A stretch of 46,449 bases of DNA, from NCBI GenBank assembly GCA_039802205.1, contig JBDRWD010000014.1, positions 1 to 46,449 of the forward strand. The letters run 5' to 3'. A model generated the notes under the pieces. It made no database searches. It was not told the origin of the DNA and was given only the letters and a program-made list of their open reading frames with translations. Source of the DNA: a candidate division WOR-3 bacterium (lineage in GTDB: Bacteria > Hydrothermota > Tepidihabitantia > SM23-42 > JAOAFX01). A program made the position numbers and the translations under genes. Positions 34,473 through 41,728 of the stretch are shown in pieces; within the stretch, counting starts at the first letter, position 1; every line of letters starts with the position of its first letter.

Positions 34473-34964
34473 TTAGGCTTCTAACTCCACTATCGGCACA
34501 AACGCATCAACCTGCTCACCTTCTTTATAATTTATCTTTTTGACTACCCCATCTTTTGGAGCCCTCAATTCATTCTGCATCTTCATTGCCTCAACGATTG
34601 CTAATGTTGTACCCGCGCTCACCTTGTCACCAACTTTCACCGGCACTTTCACCAGTAAGCCCGGCATTGGCGAAACAACAGCGTTAGACTTTTCAGCAGC
34701 AGTAACTCCGCCCTTCACCTTCTCCTGTTTTTCTATTTCAAACGCATAATATTCACCATCTATTGCAACATATAATCTATCTTTTTCTTCTGCAACGAAA
34801 ATATTGAAAGATTCATTATTAAGTTTGAACTGGAGAGTATTTGGGAGGGCATTTATATCACTAATTTTATATGCCTTGCCGTTGATAACAAAATTGTAGA
34901 AATTATCGCCCTTTTCTAATTCTATAGTATAGACATTATCCAGATATCTTAATCTAATTTCCAT
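34473..34964 (-). CDS. biotin carboxyl carrier protein/subunit
   Basis: A protein of 163 residues. The C-terminal biotinyl domain (about 95-163) carries the biotinylated lysine K128 in VEAMKMQNEL, and SPMPGLLVKV opens the domain. The N-terminal 80 residues resemble the linker domain of propionyl/methylcrotonyl-type carboxylases rather than AccB. The start is uncertain: ATG 34964 gives a clean N-terminus, ATG 34985 adds seven hydrophobic residues, and neither has a Shine-Dalgarno. It goes with the biotin carboxylase just upstream. Confidence 0.85.
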   Translation of the reverse strand: MEIRLRYLDNVYTIELEKGDNFYNFVINGKAYKISDINALPNTLQFKLNNESFNIFVAEEKDRLYVAIDGEYYAFEIEKQEKVKGGVTAAEKSNAVVSPMPGLLVKVPVKVGDKVSAGTTLAIVEAMKMQNELRAPKDGVVKKINYKEGEQVDAFVPIVELEA

Positions 34965-35069
34965 AAACAAAAAAAGTCTGCACATGAATTGTGCAACGAA
35001 TCACCCCGCTACATTTCTGTAATTTAACCAGATAAACTCGGGCTAAAATAGGAATGCTTTTTAAGCATT

Positions 35070-36566
35070 TTACATTTGACATATCTCCCACCTTCCTATT
35101 TCAAGCCAGGGATTGGATTCTGAGACAACCTTTTGGGCGTAATTAAGATGAACCTGTTTCTTGTTCAAGGAATTCAATGCCGCAGCAATTAACGCAATAT
35201 CAATCTTTTCATGCCTTGGCAAAAGCGATTGTAGATTATCATCAATAAAATGGGTATGCAGTTCACCGTTTATAAATTGCTCCGTCTCAACTATCCTTTT
35301 CAAAAATGGAATGTTGGTCTTAATTCCTAATATTATATAATTTTTTAGTGCCTGTATCGTGCGAGCTATTGAATCGCCTCTCGTTTCTCCCCAGACAATG
35401 AGTTTTGAAAGAATCGGGTCATAATGGGGTGGGACGACCCAACCTGAATAAATTCCTGAGTCCACCCTTATTCCTGGCCCCTGTGGTTCCTGAACAAATA
35501 GAATTTTGCCTGGCGAAGGCATAAAATTGTTATCCGGGTCTTCAGCATAGATTCTTGATTCAATTGCATGCCCGCGCTGTTTTACATCTTCCTGTTTTAT
35601 ATCAAGTTTTTCTCCAGCGGCAATCATTATCTGTCTTTTTACAATATCATAGCCTGTAACCATCTCGGTTATTGGATGCTCAACCTGAACACGGGCATTC
35701 ACTTCAAGGAAATAGAAATTTCTATTCTGATCAAGCAAAAATTCTACGGTTCCAGCATTAACATATTCAGCAGCGGCTATTATTCTCTTTGCGGTCTCCC
35801 CCATCTTTTCCCTTAACTCTGGTGTCAATGCGGGCGAAGGAGTTTCTTCAATGATTTTCTGATGTCTTCTTTGAATTGAACATTCCCTTTCACATAAATG
35901 CACAACATTTCCATATTTATCACGCAAAACCTGGAACTCAATATGCCTTGGCTTCTCAATATATTTCTCAATATATACACTCTCATCACCGAATGCACTC
36001 TTTGCTTCACGTTTACTAAGTTCAAGATTTTCTTTTAATTCCTTTTCGTTATGGGCTATATGCATTCCCTTTCCACCGCCTCCGAGAGCGGCTTTGACAA
36101 TCACCGGATAACCAACCTGCTGGGCAATTTTTAGATATTCATCAATATCCGCACCTGAGACTTCCATTCCAGGAATGATCGGTGCATTTATTTTCTTTGC
36201 GGTGATTCGAGATGCTACTTTATCACCGACAAGCGCAAGCGCCTTTGAAGATGGTCCGATAAACACAATTCCATTATCTTCACATGCCCTGGCAAAGGCT
36301 GGATTTTCTGCCAAAAATCCATAGCCTGGATGGATTGCCTCGGTACCAGTTTTCTTTGCTGATTCAATAATAACCGGTATATTCAAATAACTTGCAAGGG
36401 GAGCAGGTTCACCAATACAGATTGTTTCATCACAATATTGTAAATGGAGAGATTGCCTGTCCGCAGTAGAGTATACACCTACAGTCTTTATACCCATCTC
36501 TCTACAGGCTCGGGCAACCCTTATCGCAATCTCACCGCGGTTGGCAATTAGAATTTTCTTAAACAT
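35070..36566 (-). CDS. biotin carboxylase subunit (AccC/MccA/PccA-like)
   Basis: A 498-residue biotin carboxylase that loads CO2 onto biotin using ATP and bicarbonate. It has the canonical N-terminus KKILIANRGEIAIRVARACRE, AIHPGYGFLAEN, the glycine-rich ATP lid GGGGKGMHIA, the catalytic ERECSIQRRHQKIIEE block and FLEVNARVQVEHPITEM. Without fused carrier domain it resembles AccC, but its neighbours (LiuC-like hydratase, acyl-CoA-carboxylase-type carrier) point to an acyl-CoA carboxylase. No carboxyltransferase gene is in the window. Confidence 0.93.
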   Translation of the reverse strand: MFKKILIANRGEIAIRVARACREMGIKTVGVYSTADRQSLHLQYCDETICIGEPAPLASYLNIPVIIESAKKTGTEAIHPGYGFLAENPAFARACEDNGIVFIGPSSKALALVGDKVASRITAKKINAPIIPGMEVSGADIDEYLKIAQQVGYPVIVKAALGGGGKGMHIAHNEKELKENLELSKREAKSAFGDESVYIEKYIEKPRHIEFQVLRDKYGNVVHLCERECSIQRRHQKIIEETPSPALTPELREKMGETAKRIIAAAEYVNAGTVEFLLDQNRNFYFLEVNARVQVEHPITEMVTGYDIVKRQIMIAAGEKLDIKQEDVKQRGHAIESRIYAEDPDNNFMPSPGKILFVQEPQGPGIRVDSGIYSGWVVPPHYDPILSKLIVWGETRGDSIARTIQALKNYIILGIKTNIPFLKRIVETEQFINGELHTHFIDDNLQSLLPRHEKIDIALIAAALNSLNKKQVHLNYAQKVVSESNPWLEIGRWEICQM

Positions 36567-36599
36567 TTCTGCTTCACGAAAATATATTCAACATAAATC

Positions 36600-37382
36600 T
36601 TAAACCCATCTGGGTTTTCTCTTTTCTAAAAATGCGGACATCCCCTCCTGTGCCTCATCAGAAATCCGCATTTTTGCAATCACTTCGGCAGTATATCTTT
36701 TGAACTCATCCACCGACATCTGTGGAACCGTTCTCAAAAGTTCTTTGCATTTCTTTATTGCCTCGGGTCCACTTGAGAGCAATTGATTTACAAGCCCTTC
36801 AACTGCCTTATCAAGACAATCTGGCGGGACTATAATATTTACAAGCCCGGCATTTAAAGCCTTTTCCGCGGACATCCGCTCACCGGTTAAAAAGAACTCT
36901 CTACACCTTCCTTCGCCACACTTCTTTACTACATATGGAGATATACAGGCAGGGATCAATCCTAATTTTACTTCGCTAAAACTGAATTTGGCATCGGTAG
37001 CTGCAACCGCAATGTCGCAGACTGCGACGAGACCTGTTCCACCACCAATTGCATATCCCTGGACTTTTGCAATTGTTGGTTTTGAACAGGAATAAATTTT
37101 GTAAAGCATATCCGCAAGGGCAAGGGATTCTTTTAAATTCTCTTCGTAAGAATAATCCTTTACCCTCCTCATCCAGTTCAAATCTGCGCCAGCACAGAAC
37201 GATTTTCCTTCACCAGATAAAATAACCACCCTTACTTCATTTGACTTTTCAATCTCATCAAAAACCATACTCAATTCCTCAATCATTTTATCGTTAAATG
37301 CGTTATGAACATCAGGCCGATTTAGGATAACATTACCAACATTATTGGAAATTTTCAAGATTAATGTCTCAAATTTTGTCAT
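36600..37382 (-). CDS. enoyl-CoA hydratase family protein, methylglutaconyl-CoA hydratase (LiuC)-like
   Basis: A 260-residue crotonase. AGADLNWM, GGGTGLVAVCDIAVA (oxyanion hole), FSFSEVKLGLIPACISPYVV and FFLTGERMSA match LiuC-type methylglutaconyl-CoA hydratases of leucine breakdown better than generic enoyl-CoA hydratases; the assignment is by motif only. It is the first gene of the unit, starting eight bases after a -10 box. With the biotin carboxylase and carrier downstream it suggests a leucine or related acyl-CoA pathway that lacks its carboxyltransferase here. Confidence 0.85.
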   Translation of the reverse strand: MTKFETLILKISNNVGNVILNRPDVHNAFNDKMIEELSMVFDEIEKSNEVRVVILSGEGKSFCAGADLNWMRRVKDYSYEENLKESLALADMLYKIYSCSKPTIAKVQGYAIGGGTGLVAVCDIAVAATDAKFSFSEVKLGLIPACISPYVVKKCGEGRCREFFLTGERMSAEKALNAGLVNIIVPPDCLDKAVEGLVNQLLSSGPEAIKKCKELLRTVPQMSVDEFKRYTAEVIAKMRISDEAQEGMSAFLEKRKPRWV

Positions 37383-37390
37383 TCTGATAT

Positions 37391-37418
37391 ATTATATCCA
37401 GATGCGAGAAAAATTCAA
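37391..37418 (-). promoter_or_regulatory. promoter of the hydratase/biotin carboxylase unit
   Basis: TTGAAT (37413-37418), 16 bp ending in TGGA, TATAAT (37391-37396), and eight bases to the ATG at 37382. The mRNA would have almost no leader. Confidence 0.7.
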
Positions 37419-37534
37419 GTCTGATTTAATTCTGACTCGTATCCACATTTAAGATGATTGAACATTCCACAAAATTTTCTTAAGGGTAAAACCCGAGGGT
37501 CTACCTCAAATTTGATTAACAATAAAAATGTAGG

Positions 37535-37552
37535 GCGAGGCTTTAGCCTTGC
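37535..37552 (-). terminator. hairpin downstream of the propeller gene
   Basis: GCGAGGC (37535-37541) and GCCTTGC (37546-37552) form a 7-bp stem with one G-U pair and a TTTA loop. On the minus strand a short T run follows after a few bases. It may be a weak terminator or a dispersed palindromic repeat. Confidence 0.4.
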
Positions 37553-37572
37553 AATAAGTATTTTTATTTCTA

Positions 37573-38589
37573 CTATTTTAACTTAACGATTTTGCAAATC
37601 TGATTATCAACGGTTCGCAAAATATAGATGCCGCTACTGTAACAGGTAAAATCAAAATATCCATTTTTGACATTACCGATGAATTTTCCAGTGGCATCAT
37701 ATATTGCACCGCAAATGGTTTTATCTACTCTAAGTTCATTGCCCACGATGTATGAAGTTAATGTATGATTTTGAAGTTTCTGAACATTTTCTTCAATCCC
37801 AACGCTTACATCAAGATTTCCATAAATATCGTAATCCGTTCGGTATTCCTGCCATACGGTAAGGAACTTATTATTTGCTCCTAAATAATGGTCGCAGTTA
37901 TAACAACTATAGTTTATATTGGAAATATTAAAGTAAGGTCCAAGTGGAGCTCCTGAAGTGCTATAAAAACGTCCACATATCTGGTTATAAGAACCCACTA
38001 TCTTTGAGAAAGTTACAAGATAGTTAACACCCGAATGTCTAACCGCAAGTGAACTGTAATCAACAGTATCAGCAATAGTAAAAATTGAACCAATCGGAGT
38101 CCCACTTGAAGAAAGCATGCAGCCTTTCACTGTATAAGTATAGCCAACTGGTTGATATTCAATCCAGCATAAGAGATAATTTGAACCACTCCAGGCAATC
38201 CGTGTTGTATAGGCAGATTGAGACAATGTCAACACATCAAATATATTACTTCCGTATGAACCGTCCGTGTTTATGAACCGTCCCATGATTTTGTAGGACG
38301 AAAAGGAAGGGCTCGACCATATTACGAAGTAATTAGTTCCATTATAGACCACTGATGGATAATAGAAATAAGGCTGGGATCCGGTGCCAATCTGGATTCC
38401 ATTGGGTTCAAGGACCGTTCCGGTTGTTGATACACGGGCACCATATACTTCTTGGTAGCTATTACGTCTATCAATCCAAACTGCGAAATAATATCCACCG
38501 CCAAAACAGACATCCGGAGATTCCTGGACGCCAGGGGCATTAGAAATAAAAAATGAATTTATTGAATCACAGGTGGAGGTGACACGCAC
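37573..38589 (-). CDS. secreted propeller-like protein, C-terminal fragment with sorting tail
   Basis: About 338 residues of repeated beta-sheet units with the recurring pattern YGARVS..G.VLEPNG and NYFVIWSS/NYLLCWIE, typical of a surface propeller. The last 60 residues (TICGAIYDATGKFIGNVKNG...GIYILRTVDNQICKIVKLK) are a Por-type sorting tail. It is in the same frame as the 38611-38916 segment and separated from it only by one TGA, so the two are almost certainly one gene. The start given here is an internal GTG. The final stop is TAG. Confidence 0.7.
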   Translation of the reverse strand: MRVTSTCDSINSFFISNAPGVQESPDVCFGGGYYFAVWIDRRNSYQEVYGARVSTTGTVLEPNGIQIGTGSQPYFYYPSVVYNGTNYFVIWSSPSFSSYKIMGRFINTDGSYGSNIFDVLTLSQSAYTTRIAWSGSNYLLCWIEYQPVGYTYTVKGCMLSSSGTPIGSIFTIADTVDYSSLAVRHSGVNYLVTFSKIVGSYNQICGRFYSTSGAPLGPYFNISNINYSCYNCDHYLGANNKFLTVWQEYRTDYDIYGNLDVSVGIEENVQKLQNHTLTSYIVGNELRVDKTICGAIYDATGKFIGNVKNGYFDFTCYSSGIYILRTVDNQICKIVKLK

Positions 38590-38610
38590 CCCGACAATAT
38601 TACCCGCACT

Positions 38611-38916
38611 TCAACAACTGTCCCTTAGCGCAACCAATAAATTTATTCCGTCATAGGCAACCTTCGGCGGATATGCTGCCTGGCGGTTAAATAATAACTT
38701 GCCATTGGGATCAAGAACACTACCGCTGTTGGTCACGCGTGCGCCATACAAGGCATAACTACCCAGAGAACTATAATACCGCAAATCACTCCAGAAAACA
38801 TAAAACTGATTGTTCCCGTAGATAACGCAAGGCGCCTGCTGGTTGGCAGTATAATTACAAATGACAAAATTCGCACCAAGGATAAGATTAAGATAAAATC
38901 CGAGGCTTAAACCCAT
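38611..38916 (-). CDS. secreted propeller-like protein, N-terminal fragment (ends at an in-frame TGA)
   Basis: The first 101 residues of the propeller gene. QFYVFWSDLRYY and YALYGARVTNSGSVLDPNG are copies of the repeat seen after the stop. The ATG has an AAAGGAG Shine-Dalgarno and a promoter, so it is a real start, but no clean signal peptide is visible: the first residues read as part of a repeat, as if the 5' end of a longer ancestor were lost. The reading frame is closed by TGA at 38611-38613 and continues in frame after it. Confidence 0.65.
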   Translation of the reverse strand: MGLSLGFYLNLILGANFVICNYTANQQAPCVIYGNNQFYVFWSDLRYYSSLGSYALYGARVTNSGSVLDPNGKLLFNRQAAYPPKVAYDGINLLVALRDSC

Positions 38917-38933
38917 ATTTCTCCTTTCGCCCT

Positions 38934-38961
38934 ATTCTATCCAAAAATAAAGTTTTGTCAA
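38934..38961 (-). promoter_or_regulatory. promoter of the propeller gene
   Basis: TTGACA (38956-38961), 16 bp ending in TTTGGA, TAGAAT (38934-38939). A short leader with AAAGGAG leads to the ATG at 38916. Confidence 0.65.
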
Positions 38962-38969
38962 TAAAAACT

Positions 38970-40058
38970 TTATTTCCTTGTTGCAACCCAGGCGTCGGCA
39001 TCAAAACGATCATATTTTGTTCCTTCAGGATTTTCATAAACGACAACGAAGTAAAGGTCACCTTGAGACGTTAATGTCGGTTCACCAACCCCTGCGGTAT
39101 TTCCTGCAGAAATAACCAATTCTGCCGTTCCCCAGTCGTCCCAATTGCCGTAAGTTTTCTGTTTTCTTCTAAATATTGCCAGTTTGCCATCGGTATGTTC
39201 GGCTGAATAATATAGCCACCAATCTGTACCATCAAAATATAAATGAGGTTGATGTTCTTTTTGAGAAGTATTCACAGTAGTTACCGGGAGTGGCGTTGAC
39301 CAATTTACTCCATTATCCGTACTGACTGAATACCAGATGTCATGCCCGCCTTCGCCGCCCGGTCGGTCTTCACTATCAAAGAACAAAACCAGTGTGGTAT
39401 CATCAATCAACTCAATATGGGGATTATCCTCAGTATAAGCCGTATTTATGAATTGTGTCCCAAAACTATCAATCGGTGTAAGTAAACCACCTATTCCCGA
39501 AGGATTAGGAGTGGTATTTCTAATACACTTTATGTTCGTATTCGCTGTATAAACATCATTGCTGGTAAAAACACAAATTGAAATAGTTGAAGAATCAGCA
39601 AAAATTGAACAGAAGCCGCCTTCGCTATAGATACTCCGTTTCATATTGGAAGTAGTCCAGGCTCCAAATTCTTCGGTAATTGAACTACGCGTCGCAAATA
39701 TAATATCGCTATGATACCAGAGAAAAGTTCCGACGGGATTACTCTTTAAATCCATATCATAATGGGGACCACGGTCATATTTAACAAGGTTTTCTACTTT
39801 ATCACCGTTTAAGACAAATGATAAAAAATCGGCAGGCATATAAGTCGCATACAAATGCAATCCATCACGGCTTACATACAATCCGTCTTCCCAACCCATG
39901 GTATTATTATTCAACATTTGGGGTGTATTAAATTCATTGGGCAGATGACATTCCACATAAGCATTTTCTTTTATTTGCTGCCAATTGGTAACCTTTTTTT
40001 CACAATTTAAAATGCTTAGGATAATGCAACAAAAAATGCTAATTTTAGATATTTTCAT
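38970..40058 (-). CDS. predicted lipoprotein with sialidase/BNR-like propeller
   Basis: A 362-residue exported protein. The signal (KISIFCCIILSILNC) ends in a lipobox with the modified cysteine at C19. The rest holds BNR-like blades such as DIWYSVSTDNGVNWSTPLPV and GTDWWLYYSAEHTDGKLAIF, so it probably folds as a six-bladed propeller and may bind or cut glycans; no catalytic residues can be assigned. ATG 40058 overlaps the uvdE stop by four bases (ATGA) and has GGAG upstream, which puts it in the DNA-repair operon. Confidence 0.75.
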   Translation of the reverse strand: MKISKISIFCCIILSILNCEKKVTNWQQIKENAYVECHLPNEFNTPQMLNNNTMGWEDGLYVSRDGLHLYATYMPADFLSFVLNGDKVENLVKYDRGPHYDMDLKSNPVGTFLWYHSDIIFATRSSITEEFGAWTTSNMKRSIYSEGGFCSIFADSSTISICVFTSNDVYTANTNIKCIRNTTPNPSGIGGLLTPIDSFGTQFINTAYTEDNPHIELIDDTTLVLFFDSEDRPGGEGGHDIWYSVSTDNGVNWSTPLPVTTVNTSQKEHQPHLYFDGTDWWLYYSAEHTDGKLAIFRRKQKTYGNWDDWGTAELVISAGNTAGVGEPTLTSQGDLYFVVVYENPEGTKYDRFDADAWVATRK

Positions 40059-40942
40059 TGTGTCCTCCATTTATTTATGACCTTTAATGCCTTTAAGGCA
40101 CTTCTTTCTTTATCTTTAATCTCCAGCATAATATCAAAATCAAGTTCAAGTGTGGTTTTTATGTAATTTTCAAAATCCTTAAGATTTATATGATGCGTAT
40201 GGGTTCCTATTCTTGCCCCTCTTTTCTGAGTACTATAATCCGTCATCAACAACCCATCTTTTTTATGCCAGGTCTTTATTGCCAATTTTAGTGCATCCAA
40301 ATAAGATTCACCGTTATTTAAACAAAAGTGATGGAAATAATCAAATAAAACAGGAATACCTGTTTCTTGAGAGATGAGCAAACAATCACTAAGTGAATAT
40401 AGCCGTTCATCATTTTCAATCACCAGTCTATCTTTAACCATTATGGGTAATTGCTGATAATTTCTTATAAATCGCTCAATTGATTTTTTCTTATCATCAT
40501 AAATACCACCGATATGAATTTGCACCTTGGCGGTTTTGTCCAGTCCCATTAAATCAAGTATTTCGCAATGATAAATTAGTTCTCTAACGCTATTTCTTAC
40601 AATTCCTTTGTCTGGCGAATTAATTAAAACAAACTGGTCTGGATGCATTGAGATTCTGAAGTTGTGTTCTTTTATATACTTCCCAATTTCTGCAAAACGA
40701 TTTTCAAAATACTTTTGCCATTTGAATTTATTTATGGAGTGGCTTGCAAAAGGAACAATATCAGAACTGATTCTAAAAAATAAAAGATTATGGTGAACAT
40801 TAAATTCAAGAATTTTTTGGAGACAATCAAGATTATTAGTTATTTTCTCAATGAGATTTTTCTCTGAATAGTTTTTTAATCTGAATGTTGAATTTGTCGT
40901 ACAACCAATGGATAGATTTATGCACGGATAGCCAATTTTCAT
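40055..40942 (-). CDS. uvsE: UV damage endonuclease UvdE/UvsE
   Basis: A 295-residue UVDE. It cuts DNA 5' of UV photoproducts, an alternative to UvrABC. It is a TIM barrel with the family pattern: GYPCINLSIG at the start, LLFFRISSDIVPFASH, FRISMHPDQFVLINSP, IHIGGIYDDK, VIENDERLYS, and GTHTHHINLKDF near the end, which hold the metal-binding His, Glu and Asp residues. It overlaps the udg gene by four bases (ATGA) and the lipoprotein gene by four. Confidence 0.93.
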   Translation of the reverse strand: MKIGYPCINLSIGCTTNSTFRLKNYSEKNLIEKITNNLDCLQKILEFNVHHNLLFFRISSDIVPFASHSINKFKWQKYFENRFAEIGKYIKEHNFRISMHPDQFVLINSPDKGIVRNSVRELIYHCEILDLMGLDKTAKVQIHIGGIYDDKKKSIERFIRNYQQLPIMVKDRLVIENDERLYSLSDCLLISQETGIPVLFDYFHHFCLNNGESYLDALKLAIKTWHKKDGLLMTDYSTQKRGARIGTHTHHINLKDFENYIKTTLELDFDIMLEIKDKERSALKALKVINKWRTQ

Positions 40943-41526
40943 ATTTCACTGATATGTTTAAATTCTTCTAAAATTTTAAAATCTCTTTCCAAAACTTTTT
41001 TCATATTGATATTATAAACTGCCACTGCGGGATGATACAATGGAATTATTTTTATATTCCCATATGAACTATCTGTTTCAAAAATCTTACCGTGAATTCT
41101 GCTTATCCCTTGAATTTTATCCTTTAATCCAAATTTCTCAAGGATAAATGCAGTCGCATAATTTCCGAGTGTGCAGATAATCTTCGGCTTAATAATTTCT
41201 ATCTGTCTTTCTAAAAACGGTGTGCACGCTTTTATTTCATCGGGTTTCGGGTCGCGATTGTCGGGCGGTCTGCATTTCAGAATGTTGCCAATAAAGACTT
41301 CTTCGCGCTTGAGATTTGCGATAGCAAGCAATTCATCAAGAATTCTTCCCGCATCTCCACAGAATGGTCTTCCGGTCCTATCTTCATTCGCACCTGGTGC
41401 CTCACCGATGAACATAATCTTTGCCGAAGGATTCCCCTCACCATGCACAGGATTTGTCCTTGTTCTGTGTAATGGGCATTTATTACATACAACAATTTCG
41501 GCTATGATTTTTTCAAGACTATCCAT
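40939..41526 (-). CDS. uracil-DNA glycosylase, family 4 (Fe-S)
   Basis: A 195-residue type-4 uracil-DNA glycosylase, which removes uracil from DNA. C14, C17, C85 and C101 fit the four [4Fe-4S] cysteines; the active-site GEAPGANED is at 41-49, FCGDAGRILD follows, and LYHPAVAVYN near the end is the second uracil-binding motif. It starts the udg-uvsE-lipoprotein operon. Confidence 0.95.
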   Translation of the reverse strand: MDSLEKIIAEIVVCNKCPLHRTRTNPVHGEGNPSAKIMFIGEAPGANEDRTGRPFCGDAGRILDELLAIANLKREEVFIGNILKCRPPDNRDPKPDEIKACTPFLERQIEIIKPKIICTLGNYATAFILEKFGLKDKIQGISRIHGKIFETDSSYGNIKIIPLYHPAVAVYNINMKKVLERDFKILEEFKHISEI

Positions 41527-41542
41527 TGTTTACCAAGATACA

Positions 41543-41560
41543 TCAGGGGAGTTCCCCTGA
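41543..41560. promoter_or_regulatory. inverted repeat upstream of the DNA-repair operon
   Basis: TCAGGGGA (41543-41550), two bases, TCCCCTGA (41553-41560): an 8-bp perfect inverted repeat ending 17 bases before the udg ATG. A possible -10 (TATCTT, 41535-41540) lies between it and the gene, and the -35 position is poor. It may be an operator or a leader hairpin. Confidence 0.4.
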
Positions 41561-41689
41561 AACCCCCAGATTCTTCGGGCACTCCAAGCCCTCAGAATAG
41601 CGGATTGTTCTGTCATTCTGACCTTGACCCTGAGCAAAGCGAAGAGGAAGGTGAAAAACCAAATCTATTTGTTGGGGTAATGTATTTTT

Positions 41690-41709
41690 GCCGAAATCAG
41701 TAATTCGGC
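41690..41709. repeat. hairpin between the udg operon and the next secreted-protein gene
   Basis: GCCGAA (41690-41695) and TTCGGC (41704-41709) pair with an eight-base loop. No T run follows on the minus strand, so it is not a convincing terminator. The rest of 41561-41728 holds no gene. Confidence 0.3.
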
Positions 41710-41728
41710 TGAGCGCGCGAGTATCTCT

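Noticed and set aside
35053-35069. Terminator at the end of the biotin carboxylase gene
   Set aside because: The stem AATGCTT/AAGCATT is AT-rich, overlaps the end of the gene and has no T run, so it is not convincing.
11288-37502. 13-base repeat AACCCGAGGGTCT at 11288 and 37490
   Set aside because: Matches of this length are expected by chance between many pairs of sites in 46 kb.
38611-38613. TGA read as selenocysteine next to a cysteine
   Set aside because: The site lies in a propeller repeat where other copies have no cysteine, no selenocysteine-type hairpin is evident after it, and TGA is a normal stop for rsfS, cheA and others.
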